A stretch of DNA of 64,000 nt from Morella rubra (taxonomy: Eukaryota; Streptophyta; Magnoliopsida; Fagales; Myricaceae). A model generated the notes under the pieces. That model made no database searches and had not been told where the DNA came from. It was given only the letters and a program-made list of their open reading frames with translations. The DNA is taken from positions 38,867,953-38,931,952 of the forward strand of contig CM025855.1 of assembly GCA_003952965.2 (NCBI GenBank). Direction: 5' to 3'. This document shows, in pieces, positions 1 to 12,327 of the stretch (position 1 is the first letter of the stretch; the number at the start of each line of letters is the position of its first letter). A program made the position numbers and the translations under genes.

Positions 1-3000
1 ATTGTGTACAAACTATACCAGAAATGGAATTTGCAACTAATCTGCAACAACAAAGGGCAGCATCCTTTCGCGTGGCTCCATCCTCATCATCCAAGTACAC
101 AACAACCGATTCTCTTGCAAACTCGAGCAGGTCATGGCCCTAAACCAAATGTTAGCTTCTTAGAGAAATCAAAGGAGCCACTAGCATCCATGCTGGATAA
201 TATTTTTGGAACCAACCTTGAAATTAAAACGAGCCAGAGTCTGCAAAGCAAGTGGCACCAGTGCTGAACCACTAAGGTCAGAAACCTGCTGAGGGATATT
301 CATCATATTTGCTCTTCCTGTAGCAATACCAGGCCTCCCTTGAAGATAATGGGATTTTGAAAGGACCATCGAAATGCAATCAAGCAACCGATCTTGAATA
401 GTAGGCAGCAAAGATGGTATACTACAATAAGAACCAATGATATGGAAAATTTAAAATCCTTTGAAGCATTTATACCCAAAATCTATGACAATGAAGGTCA
501 ATAACAGAGCATACCTGACAGTTATTTGCTCAAGGGCTTCTACAAGTGTACTGGAAAGACCAGCAGAAAACATAACATCCAGGAGACCACGAACATGAGG
601 TTCCATCTCTTTACCCATTGCTTTTGCGATGCTTCCAACACAAGCCAAAGCCTCAAGGGACGGTTTACCTCTACGTGGAGCAATCTACAGAAAAAAGAAT
701 TGACAACTTTCAGGTTAAAAGTTGAACATTAAATGTCAGATGTCATGGGTAGTGGAACCACGTAAGGGAGATAACCGTCTGATGTAAAACAGGTCATCAA
801 AAAACCTAGTCTATGGTGCCAAAAAACATTATAAGACAGGCAAGGTCACATACTGCGTCACGTAAGTGAGATGTAATTGTCGGCAAATAGTGTACAAGTT
901 CCCCATCCAAAGCACCAGCCATCTCCCCAAGGGCAACAAATCCACTGGCACGTTCAGCTGGTATTCGCAAAACTGTAAGAATATGATTCATGCAGATCTG
1001 CAAGAAATTACAGTCTCTTACACACACGTTGGACAATGATGCTAGACATTAACTTTAAAAGGAGGCAGGGGGGAGGGGAAGGGGGAACTGGCACCTACAC
1101 ACGTTCCCTACCAGCTAAAGTCATTAGATGAAAACATGAAGTGAAGTAAACAAACCGTCAAATAGTTTGTAACAAATCGATCACGCAGGAAATGAGCAAT
1201 TCGAGGGAGTAGCGAAGTTATGCTCAGGCGAACAAGCCGATCCCGATGCTCTAGGTATCTGAGGACAATTTCAGCGACTTCTCTATACCTCGACATCATG
1301 AACTCACCAGTATTTCTGAGATGTGGTCAATCGTATCAGAGTAAAAAACTATAATTGATTAAATAAGACAATGGTTAAGCTGTCATATGAAGAACAGATT
1401 TTGTAGCAGAATCCATCTTAACTATCTGAAAACAATGTATGTAGCAGCATAAAGAAAATTGTGGAAGTTTTGTCAAAAGTACAACCATTCAATAGGTCTA
1501 CGTAGATTGGTCTCTTTTGATGAGAAAATATTATTAGGCCTGGCATTTACAAATACTGATTGGGAGCACAGATCCACTATCATACATATACATGGTAATT
1601 TTAGAACAACTAGAACACAAAACGATAAGAAATGTAGATTAACTAATAGTTATATGCATATAAAGGTGTGTTTATGGCCATTTTTTAAATGATAAATAAC
1701 AAGTGCTACCCAATCAATCCCATTTCCAATTCCTCCTAAAATCTTCAAACAAACCTGAAAACCCACAACGATGTGAACCTAGCTATATCTAATCCAAAAA
1801 AATGCATTTATGCCTCAAACTTGGGCAGGATAGGAATTCCTACTTGTCTCCCCTGTAACCCCCTCAGTCCCTTTTATACTACAGCTTTGCTAACCCAATA
1901 ACCCTATCTTGGTGCTTTTTTTCTTGAACCCTTTGACCAAGTTCCTTGACTTGTCTATATGTATCATCGTGACCGACCAAACCTTTGTTCTTCATTTCTG
2001 CTGAGATCTACAACAATAAACACTTATTTGTGTTGAGAAGCCTCTTGATTACTCAGCAAAGAAAAAAACAATTAAACAGGAAGTCTTGTCCTGAACACAG
2101 GTCTTGTCACTTCATTAAGAAGTCAACCTCACCTCAGAGCCCTCGTCACTCCTTTACAGAGGACAAAAGAAAAAGCAATTTTCTATTGGGCATGACTATT
2201 CCTATTCCCAGAACTTGAGCAAAGACAAATAAATTTACTTCCTTGTGTCCGGACAACAGTTTTGAGCTTGCATGATAATATACAAGAGATAGGCACCATA
2301 GTTCACACCAAACCCAATATTCTAAGTTTTTTGAACAGCATGATTTAATGCCCTGAACCCAAATTTCCGGCATACTTAAATCAAATCTCAGACCAGAACC
2401 AGAACCAAATTAATCTTGTAAGATAAGAGAAAACACCAGAAGCACCAACCAAACAGGCAACTATAAGTTCTCTCAAATGGAATACACGCACCAATTATCT
2501 GAGTCTTACTTAAATGCAAAAGAGTTTCATGGCTTCAGTTGCTTGTACTTTGCTACCACATATACACATTTGACTTTTTTCCTTTTAGCTACCCTAATTA
2601 CCTCTACAAATAGCTGGTAGTCAATGCCAACATTGAAAAAGCTGCCCAAAATAAGACACACTTATTGACATCCTTGCTTGAAGCCATCCAGCAATAAAAA
2701 TAACTAAATTGCATAAGCAGAATATTAGAGATTTCTAACAGAATCAAAATATAAAGCACCTAGAAACATGATGTGCATCTCCAAACTCTAATCTACAAAA
2801 GCTAGAAAATTGTACTACCCACAGCTAAATGCAAATTCAACTACGTTCACCAACCTCAAAAGCTCCCCAACTGCAAGTAAGGAACCATGTATGCTGTGAA
2901 CAGGAGCATTCCTACCGAGTCCATCCTGTGTAGCCTCAAACATACGATAATACCTGTCAAAGACAACGAAATCACAATATCTGAATAGGCATCAGAAAGG

Positions 3001-6000
3001 GGAGAAAACAAAAATAAGAAAAGCAAGGTGAGCACCAAAGACTGATAGATAATTGTGATACCCCGAATCCCACATAGAGTGGGAGAAGAGAATAAATGAG
3101 AGATGGGTTTTATAAGGGCCAAATCCCACATTAGGGCCTCACTAGGTTGAACTAGGCTTTATAATGATCCAATGAGCTTCAAGAGCAACCTTGACTAGTC
3201 CTTTTGAAGTCAAAGTATAGACGTTGCTAAGACTTGTCTTGGGTTGTTACAAATGGTATCAGAGCAGTCCTAATAACCACCAATGTGGGCTTGGTGAGCC
3301 TTAACGAGGATGTCAAGGATTTAAAGGGAGGAGATTGTGATACCCGAATCCTACATGAAGTGGGAGAAGAGAATGAATGGAAGATGGGTTTTATAAGGGC
3401 CAAATCCCACATTGAGACCTTACTAAGTTGAATTGAGCTTTATAATGATCCAAGAAGCTTCAAAACAAAATTGACTAGTCCTTTTAAAGCAAAGTACAGA
3501 TGTGGCTAGTGCTTGTCTTGGGTCGTTGCAATAGTTGGGAAGGGATTTTCACATCTTTCCAACTAAGAGTTCTTGACCCCTCCACAAGGCCACAACCCAC
3601 AAACCAAACCCCAGCCCCCCCCCCCCCCCCCCCAAGGTGGTGGTGCCATTGCACTCGTGGGTGGCAACAATCTACTCTAGAAGGGTGGATCACGAAGACA
3701 CTGCAAGCTTGCGTCGTTGCAAAGTCTTTGCAATCCACCCCTGACAGTCTATGAACCCCTCAAAAGACAAGCTTTAGTGAAAATGGTGAGAGATCGAGAC
3801 CCATTAAGAGTGAGAAAAAGTGGCAAGAAGTGAGAAGTAAAAAGTAGGACGAAGAAAAGGTTGAGAAGTGAAATACTGGGGAAGTAATAATAATAATAAC
3901 ATAAATATGCTATATGTTATGGCACTAGCTTCCTAATTATGATAAGAAGTCTTAAGGTTCAAATCTAGGTCACTGGTAGGATGGAGGTTCACTCTACGGA
4001 TAAAGTAAAGGACATAGGCTGATCGACATGGTGTCCGGATATGTTTACAGCAATAATAAAAAAAATATTGAACGAACGATAAAAGAACCCTCATGTGTAA
4101 GAACATTATTCAATCACTACCCTATCATTTTTTTTTTTTTTGATAAGTAAGCCAATCTTATTAGAGAAAAATAAAGATGACAGTACAAGAGACTGTACTG
4201 ACAAAAGCTACAGCATACACGCGAAGAAACTCAAAAAATCCGGAAAATCCACAAAAGGACAGCCAAGAACAGAATTAGCCCACAAAAAAAGAGAGTGTAA
4301 CACGAAAACCCCCAATCTAGCCAACGACACAACCCTGTCTTCGAAACATCTCCCATTTCTCTCCCGCCATAAACACCACCAGATGCAAGCTGGTATCATC
4401 TTCCAAATGGCCAAAGCAAGTGGATCCTCAAACTTTCTCCGCCAACAACGCAAAAACTCCACCACCTTCCTAGGCATAACCCAATCATAGTTAAGGATGC
4501 TCAGCACATGCCCCCACGATTCTAGCCATCGAACAATGAATAAGGATGTGATCAACTGTTTCGCCGTCGCTCTTACATAAGTAGCACCACTCGGTCACAC
4601 AAACACCCCTCTTCCTTAAGTTGTCAATGGTTAAAACTTTCCCATAAGTGGCCTCCCAAACAAAGAAAGCTACTCTAGAGGGAACCCAAATCCTCCAACA
4701 AAGACGCCAAGGAAAATCCACATTGGGTCCCTCCAAAAGCAAAGCATACATAGACTTCACAGAGAAAACACCGCTCTTAGAACCCCTCCACAGCATTTTG
4801 TCCACACTCCCGCTCCTTCTTCTCCACGTATATAGTAAAGAATAAAACTCCGAAAAAACATCCATCTCCCAATCGTTAAGACGCAATCAGCCACCCAAGC
4901 GTCCTTCCTACTAGCAATAGAAAATAATTGAGGAAACTCTTCACACAACGGTCTATCCCCACATCACTTGTCATGCCAGAATCGAATTCAAGAACCGCTC
5001 CAAACCACAAACCTAATGTGCTCTCTAAAAAAATTCCACCCTTTGCTAATGTTTTTCCACAAACTCACCCCATAAGAGCCCGGAACAACCAAAGTGCTCC
5101 AACCACCTGCCGCACACACATACTTCTCCGAAATGACTGTCTTCCACAAGCTGTCTCTATCATATTGGAATCACCAAAACCATTTTCCAAGCAAAGCTCT
5201 ATTGAACAAGGGTAGCCTTTTTAGCCCCAATCCTCCAGCACTAATTGGGGAGCAAACTCTAGCCCACCTAACAAGGTGAAACCGATGCTCAACTCCACCA
5301 CTTCCCTATAGAAAATCACTTTGAAGCTTCTCCAACCTATTAGCCACCGACATAGGAATAGGAAAAAGAGACATAAAATATGTAGGAAGGCTAGAAAGAG
5401 TGGATCGAATCAGCGTTAACTGGCCCCCTTTTGAAAGATAAATGCGGTCCAACCCGCCAACCGTCTTTCAAATCTTTCAACAATGCTGTCCCAAATGCCC
5501 ACACATTTATACTTAGCACCAAGAGGAAGCCCAAGGTAGGTCATCGGGATGGACGTCACCCTTCAACCCAAAATATCCGCCAACCCTGAACATTATCCAC
5601 TCTGCCAATGGGAATAACCTCAGACTTGCCAAGGTTAATCCTAAGACCAAACACCGCCTCAAAGAACAAAAGCAAGCATCTCAGGTTCCGCACTTGATAC
5701 TCCGCACCCTAAAAAAAAATCAGCGTATCATCAGCAAAGAGTAAATGCGAAATACACATCCCATTACTACCATCTCGCCCAACCTCAAAACCCTTAAAAG
5801 CACCTCTACCAACCACCTCATTCATCATCCTGCAGAAGGCTTCCATGACAATCACGAACAGAAGAGGTGAAAAAGGATCTCCCTGACGCAAACCTCAAGA
5901 ACTCCTAAAGAAGCCACGAGGAGAGCCATTCACCATCACAGAAAACTTAACCGTAGAGATGCAAAACTCAATCCAACGACACCACTTCTCTCGAAACCCA

Positions 6001-9000
6001 CATCGCCTCAGGAGATACAACAAGAATGTCCAATTCACATGGTCATAAGCCTTGTGAATATCAAGTTTGCACATGACTCCCGGAACATTCGACCTCGATC
6101 GCGAATCGATGCACTCGTTAGCAATCAATACTGAATCCTAGAATCTGCCGTCCCCTCACAAAAGCATTCTGAGAAGGTGAAATGATTTTCTCAAGAACCA
6201 TCTTCAACCTATTTGCCAACACCTTGGCAAGAATCTTATACACCCCTCCAACCAAACTTATAGGGCGGAAATCTTTCAAATCCACTGCACCTGCTGTCTT
6301 AGGAATAAGTACAATGAACGAAGCGTTCACGCATTTAACAAATTTACCCCTCTGGGCAAATTCATTAAACATAGCCATAACATCTCCCTTGACCACCTCC
6401 CAACAAAACTGGAAGAAGGCTAAAGAGAAGCCATCCGGACCCGGAGCCTTGTCACCATTAAGACTACGAACCACCCCAGTGACCTCATCCTCCTCAAAGG
6501 ATCTCTCGATCCAACTCGCCTCCTCCTCAGAAATGGAATCAAAATCCAAACCACCTAAGGTCAGTCTCCAAGAAAAGGGCTCCTCATACAACGAGCAATA
6601 GAAATCAACAATACTAGCTGAGATCAACGACGGGTCCTCCACGGTTTCCCCCTCCATCTCCAAACTAGAAATCGAATTAACCCTTCTATTTGAATTGGCC
6701 ATACGGTGGAAAAAGTTAGTGCATCTATCCCCTTTTTTGAGCCAAAGTGACCGCGATTTTTGTCTCCAACTCAATCAAATGATCCAAATCTCCCAAGACC
6801 TCTAACTTCCTTGCTTTCCCCCGCTCATCCAGGAAATCCCGCTCATCCAATGAATCAAGAGACGCCAATTCACTTAACAAGGATGACTTTCGGACACTGA
6901 TATCCCCGAAGCTTTCTTGGTTCCACACTTTCAACTTATTCTTCAAAGCCTTCAACTTGGAAACAAGCACAAAACTAGGAGATCCCTGGAATTCAAAAGA
7001 TTCCCACCACTCCTTAACCCGATCCAAAAATCTGTCCGCCTTCAACCACATATTCTCAAAATGAAAGGGTCGCTTCCCTCCTCGAACCCGACCATCCTCC
7101 AAAAGAATGGGAAAATGGTCTGAATACAACCGAGACAACCTTTTCTGAGATGCCTCTGGGAAAAGTGACTCCCATCTAGGGCAGAACAAAAAGCGATCAA
7201 TCCTGGACCAAGACTGAATAACTCTATTGGTGGACCAAGTGGAGGCACCCCCCGATAATGGAATGTCCAATAAACCCATCTCCGAGATAAAATCAGAGAA
7301 CGCCTCCATAGCTGGTCCCGCCCCATCACCCCCCAAACGCTCACTCGGAAAGCAAGTGACATTAAAATCTCCCCCAATGCACCACGAAAAATCCCACAAA
7401 GATCTCACCCCGACCAACTCATCCCACAACAAACTCCTACTGCTATCAGCATTAGGACCATAAACTCCAGAAAACATCCACTCCACCCCATCACCAAGAT
7501 TCCTAAAGATCGCCGAAACCGTGAAAGACCCAATGCAAGAATCCACCAACTCAATCACCCTAGAATCCCACATCAGCAAAATACCCCCTGAGGCACCATC
7601 CGCCTCCAAACTACACCAATGCACAAAGGGATTGCAAGTGGACGTCCATAAGGAGTTTGTCGTCAAATATAACGAAGCTTCTCAGGCGTTTTTGGCGCAG
7701 AGGTGTAGCAACAAGGCTGGGCGCTACATTGCCATAGCGGAGTTTGGAAGGGGACGCAGAAGAGGGGTGGTCATGATTCCAGAAGGCAAAGAGGGGTCTG
7801 GCTGGAAGGATCTGGCCACTATGTTTCAGGAGGTGGTGTTTCACTTTGGTCAGCTGAATAGTAGCAAAGGGGGCTACTCTCGAGTCCGCCAAGAGGTCTC
7901 TTTCATTGAGGTTGCCAAGAGAAGGTCGATGGGGGAGAGCTCTGACGGTAGGGGCTTGGACGTGTAGGGAGCTGAGGAGGCTAGAGGTGGCTTGGAGGCA
8001 AAGGCAATGATGCATTATTCTGCGCATGCGCAATTGGTGGGCGACGCTTCTTTTTCCAAGGAGCAGGCATTTAATGCAAAGTCGGCTGGAGGAAAAGGGG
8101 TTGACGTGACTCTTTGGAGAAACAAATTGGTGGGGATAAAAGCAGAAATTGACGCTTTATTAGAGCTTTTGGGGTTGAATGATGGGTTGGGTCTTGGTTC
8201 GTCAGGCCCTGTAGTTAAGTCTACGTTGGAATGGCAGGCAACACCCCCCACGCAAGCTCTGGGGAAAGTCGATGGGCTGGGCCCAGTTCTTACAGAATCA
8301 GTGGACTTGGTTTTGAACCAGTTGGTCGACCCAGGCCTGAACTCTTTGGCTGGGCTGAAGACTTTAGGCCAGCCGAAAGTCAGTTTCCAATCTTGGGCTC
8401 AAAGTGAGGGGGGTGGGTCGGATCTACCTGGGTCTGCGTCGTGGAGGCGGGACCCTCGTCGTCGCCTTATAGGGCGAGGGGCGAATGCTCAGGGGCCTTT
8501 CCAGCACCGGAGTTGTTGTTGACCAGCGATCCTACGCCTGCCGATAAGATCGATTCTTCCCTGGAGGAGTCTTTTTCGCCAGAATTTCGTGTTGTGGTCT
8601 CAGATAGGGTCGCCGACCCTTCCTTAGTGCTTTTTGAAAAGGATACATGGGTGGGTTTGGATGGGAGGGTGTTTGAGGATCCGGTAGTGGGGCAGGAAAG
8701 GGGATCTGGGGATGGGTTGGCTCGGGTGGGCCTAGAGGTGATGGGTGCAACTGTAGGGGTGGATCAGTTTGAGTGTGTTAATGATGGGGGTGTTGGGGGA
8801 GTGCTAGATGGTGCGGGTGAGGTAGGAGGGGAGTTGTCTTTGGTGGAGGTTGAAGAATCTGTTGTGAGTGTGACTCTGTTGACTGTTTGTAGCCCTATTA
8901 GAGGGGAGTTTGAGGGCCCGAGGTGTGGTGGGGCATCCGGATAGGTGTTAGATATGGTATCGTCTTTTCGACTTATGGTTGGCGTGTCTTGTGACGGTTA

Positions 9001-12000
9001 TGAAGATGAATTGATGAGTCTCTTTGCTACGTTGGAAAGTGAAAGGGAGCATAATAGTTTTCAGACTCCTCGAAGGAAGGGCAGAAAATTGATACGAGAG
9101 ATGAAGCGTTTGGTGTCTTCTATTAATTATGACAGGAATTCCGCTTCTTCGAGGAGGGGAAAGAGTAAGAGGAAGGCTTTGATGGTGATTAGATGATGCC
9201 AAGAATTATTAGTTGGAATGTAAGGGGGCTCAATGATAGAGCGAAGTGTCAAGGAGTAGGGAATTTGTTGCGGGGATGGCAACCGGACTTGGTTTGTCTT
9301 CAGGAGACCAAGGTCATTATCCATGAGGTTCCAGCATTTGATCCTTACTTGACCTAGGATTGTAACAGGGGACCCAAAAATTGACCTCAATTCAAATCCA
9401 CCCAAACCCCACCCAAACCAAGAAAAGAAGTAAAAGGAAATCCCCAAAATTCACCACCAATTATCAATAATAAGGGACTAACCACTGCACACGCCAACGT
9501 GTCTCACGCTTTTCAATAACCTTAAGGCAAGCCCGCAAAGCATCCACAGCACTCTCTCGAACAGCCAATGTTGGATCCCTTAGAGCAACCCAAATAGCGT
9601 CAACAAACTCAGGTACATGAACATTGAACACTGTTGAAGCATTTTCAGCCATTTCCTGCAATAAGAGAAATATCAAGCATAACCACAATAAGAGGAAAAC
9701 TAGTCAAAATCTGAACATGGACATCCAGAGCAATAAAAACTGGCAAGTCAAATGTTAAGTTACAATTAAGTTCAACTGTAAGGGTGAGGACGAAGTGGTT
9801 TGAACTCCTGGCTACCATCACTTTGAGGTTAAGAGTAACTACACGGATTTAAGGTCCACGAGCAGCAGTTCTTTTACTTGGAGGAGTATATGGGAAGTAA
9901 AAGCTTGGTGAAGTAGCATGCTTTGCTTGAAAATTAGGCTTACTGGAGATTCTAAATACAGACACTTCTATAATGCTTGGAGACAGTAAGATCATTTATT
10001 TCCTAATTGTGAAGTCGATAACAAAATGTGGAATCTAGTGCTTTGTTTCTTCAGAGTTTAACAGGCCATGCCACGAACAGTGGTTGAACCAATGGCCTAC
10101 AAGAAATAACTTTTAGAAGTTTAAATTTTTTTTTTTTAAATAAGTATCTTTGTATACTACGTGGCTTGGGGAGAAAGGGATCCACATACCTTGAGGGGTC
10201 AGGGGTTTTTTTAATCTTTTGAATTTCAGATGTTGGTTTCTAACGTCGGATTTCACTCCTTGTATACTTGTATACCTCCTCCTGGGTATTAGTGTTCAAA
10301 CCCAATTTTGGTGGTTTTTTAAAAACCAAACACTAAAATTTCCTACTATTGAAGGACAAAACGAATAGTGAAGTTTCAACTTTCAGGAATCTTGGATGTT
10401 GGTTTCTAACTTCGGATTTCACTCCTTGTATACCTCCTCCTGGGTATTAGTGTTCAAACCCAATTTTGGTGGTTTTTTAAAAACCAAACACTAAAATTTC
10501 CTACTATTGAAGGACAAAACGAATAGTGAAGTTTCAACTTTCAGCAATCTTGGTGGAATAAGAAAAAAAAAAAAAGAGATTAGTGTTTATAGGGCAGTGG
10601 CTGCATTACCAACGGCGCCACCAACAGCGCCTCCGACAGCAATGTCGGCTGTCACACGAGCCAGGCAGCTATTCCTCGCAATCGACAGTTGAAATGAACA
10701 TTTTTTTCTGTGTGGTTATTTTCATTTTTGTTGGTTGGTCATTGGATTTGGTTTTAGTTTTTAGCCGTGGGAGTGTGTGCACGCCTCAAGAAAGAGATAG
10801 CGGCGCAGGCGGTGACCCGTGAGGATTGGTTTTTGATAAGTAAAATTGAGAAAAGATATAACCTACTTTTAAAAACCACTTCCATAAATAAAAAATCGTT
10901 TTGTTTTCTATTCAAGAAAAAAAAAACTAAAAAAATCTTCCATCTCATCCAATAATGATATGCTAGCCATATAGATGAGCTAAAAGAAACCAATGCTACA
11001 CTTACTTTCAAGATTAAGACAGCAGCAAAACGGCGATACTCTACTCTCTCCCCACGAAGCCAATCCAGAGCAATTTTTACCTAAGAGAACAAAACATATC
11101 AGGCACTAAGTGCTACAAAGCAACCATCACTACAAAGTACCAAGGAAAACACAAAAACCTGGCGTTCCACTTCATCTGCAGTCATTGCTCCACCAGCTCT
11201 GGCTAAATGGCCCAGGACTCTACTAGCAAGCTCCAAAATGACAGGATCCCGCTTTACCTCAAACACAGTCCGCATGTAATTAGAAAACTTTGAAACCTTG
11301 GAGGCATTCTCCCCAAGTGCCACATCTATCAACTCATCAATAGCTCTTAAAGCTCCCAGATTTTCAGCAACATCGGTACTGTCTAAAAGATTTGAAATTC
11401 GATCATACAACTGATCCATGAAACGAGAAAAAGCTTCACCACTAAGGTCACGAGCTTCTTCCTCCAGGTGTTTCCTTAGAGCTAATGAAGCCCCCTCCTG
11501 CAAACACCAGAGCACAATCACCAGTAAATCAAGCAATCATAACAAGTCATACGAAGGTAGCAACAAGCTAAAACACATGCAAGAGCAGTTACAAGGAAGG
11601 AAATGCAGAGCAGCACCTAAAGTAATACTTATTCTCATAAGGTAAGTTAAAAGTATTCAGACAAGCCAATGCAAAGAGCCCAAAGCATTCCATGAACGAA
11701 GAAACTTCAAAGCTAAGATCCTCCAACTGTTTGCAATGTTCAAAATCTAGCGGAAAGGGCACAAAAAAAGAGCGGAGGCAAAGATGATATATATGACAAC
11801 AAACGTCCAAAACAAAAAGGAAACCAAGAGAAAACTATCAATTGCCTTGACCTGAGCTCTTTTCTTCAGCTCCTGAACAATCAAAACAGAGTCAGAGAAC
11901 CATTTTGAATCTGCCTCCAACCAAGTGTTCGTAAACTATGAGACTAACTTCACTAATCAAATTACTTGAACACCAAACTACAAAAAAGAAGGGACTCAGA

Positions 12001-12327
12001 ACTCCTCCTGCACCTTCTTTTGCCTGAGCTTCTCGGCACCCTAGAAGACAGCGAGAGCAATCCCTCGAACATTCTCAAAACTACTACATATTAGCCATCG
12101 TGATTAGTTTTTCATCTCGTCCATTTCGTTTGATCCAATTTTTTTCCCGGCAACCAAACGGAAAGTGGCGAGAAAAAGTTCGATACCTTGGGGTTGTCAC
12201 GCGTGCAGAGGTCGCCCAGGATTCGGTTGAGCGCGTCAAAGCTGCCGCCTCCAGCCCCGGAAGCGGCGGCAGCGGCCGCGGCTGCTGCACCGGCAGAGAA
12301 GCGGAGGGACTGTGACGTGGACGCCAT
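1..12327 (-). CDS. TOR: TOR (target of rapamycin) kinase, 5' part, exons 1-10
   Basis: This is the N-terminal part of the TOR Ser/Thr kinase, the scaffold and catalytic subunit of TORC1, which couples nutrient and energy status to growth. Exons on the minus strand: 12187-12327, 11159-11497, 11006-11080, 9483-9655, 2855-2953, 1156-1315, 854-997, 515-684, 217-421 and 1-139 (continuing beyond the edge). All phases agree and give 548 uninterrupted residues. The segments [92 protein letters not shown] and [19 protein letters not shown] match plant TOR HEAT repeats as I know them. FAT, FRB and kinase domains must lie left of the window. The start ATG (12325-12327) is followed by SQSLRF and a nine-alanine tract. 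Intron 4 (2954-9482) is swollen by transposons. Intron 5 (1316-2854) shows nothing recognisable. No frameshift or stop was seen. Confidence 0.96.
3054..3530 (+). mobile_element. TRIM retrotransposon (terminal-repeat in miniature), complete
   Basis: Two direct repeats of about 195 bp (3054-3251 and 3336-3530) both begin TGTGATACC and end in CA. The left one is followed after two bases by TGGTATCAGAGC (3254-3265), the usual plant primer-binding site complementary to initiator Met-tRNA. A purine tract AAAGGGAGGAGA (about 3323-3334) precedes the right repeat. Flanking pentamers ATAAT and ATAGT look like a slightly decayed target duplication. The interior is only about 85 bp with no coding capacity, so it is non-autonomous. 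It lies in TOR intron 4, antisense to TOR. Confidence 0.85.
3615..3633. repeat. poly-C homopolymer (poly-G in the TOR pre-mRNA)
   Basis: Nineteen consecutive C on the plus strand lie just right of the TRIM element, inside TOR intron 4. The TOR transcript would therefore carry a run of 19 G. The exact length is likely to be unreliable in an assembly. Confidence 0.9.
3900..4065 (+). mobile_element. probable tRNA-derived SINE
   Basis: A short non-coding stretch has an A-box-like TGGCACTAGCTT (about 3920-3931). About 30-40 bp further on is a B-box-like GGTTCAAATCT (about 3956-3966), the spacing of an internal RNA polymerase III promoter. It ends in an A-rich tail near 4050-4065. No target duplication was found by eye. 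It sits between the TRIM and the LINE in TOR intron 4. It could also be a chance match in AT-rich DNA. Confidence 0.45.
4150..7635 (-). pseudogene. LINE ORF2 remnant: endonuclease, reverse transcriptase, zf-RVT
   Basis: Reading right to left, the remnant starts with an apurinic endonuclease-like domain containing [22 protein letters not shown] and SDHFPILL (about 7640-7050). Next comes a reverse transcriptase with [36 protein letters not shown] and the catalytic [11 protein letters not shown] (about 6770-5710). A zf-RVT-type region follows with [18 protein letters not shown] (about 4580-4530). Frames change near 6725-6774, 6118, 5892 and 4890, and stops interrupt the palm region, so no functional protein is possible. 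It lies in the same orientation as TOR within intron 4. Confidence 0.88.
7636..9315 (+). pseudogene. LINE ORF1 remnant plus first codons of ORF2
   Basis: The stretch about 7636-9196 carries pieces of a plant LINE ORF1 (gag-like) protein in three frames. They include a region reading [19 protein letters not shown], a low-complexity middle, and a basic end [19 protein letters not shown] with [10 protein letters not shown]. The ORF1 stop (TGA 9194-9196) overlaps an ATG ATG pair (9193-9198). That pair opens ORF2 with [14 protein letters not shown] and DLVCLQETK, the classic L1 endonuclease N-terminus, which is cut off after about 40 residues. A stop near 7965 and frame changes near 8520 and 8940 show decay. 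The ORF1 family assignment is less certain than the endonuclease match. Confidence 0.7.
10229..10553. repeat. tandem duplication, about 166-bp unit, two copies
   Basis: The block 10229-10394, starting GATGTTGGTTTCTAAC, is repeated almost exactly at 10395-10553. The first copy has an extra CTTGTATA. It lies in TOR intron 3 (9656-11005) and is non-coding. High identity suggests a recent event or an assembly duplication. Confidence 0.9.

Larger units (their letters stand above)
4129..9315. mobile_element. L1-type LINE with inverted 5' end (twin-priming structure)
   Basis: The right and left parts belong to one non-LTR element in opposite orientations. The 3' part (4129-7635) is on the minus strand and ends in CTTACTTATCA followed by poly(A), seen as a poly-T run at about 4129-4140 on the plus strand. 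The 5' part (7636-9315) is on the plus strand and carries the end of ORF1 and the first roughly 40 residues of ORF2. The plus-strand part breaks in the endonuclease after LVCLQETKV; the minus-strand part resumes shortly downstream at [13 protein letters not shown]. This is the geometry left by twin priming. Reading frames are broken, so the copy is dead. No clear target-site duplication was found. Confidence 0.85.

Noticed and set aside
4208-4555. Separate gene encoding a Trp/Cys-rich protein
   Set aside because: It is the 3' end of LINE ORF2 downstream of the zf-RVT region.
4107-9330. CATTATTCA (about 4105) and CATTATCCA (about 9315) as LINE target duplication
   Set aside because: The left match lies about 20 bp away from the poly(A) end and the similarity is short; not convincing.
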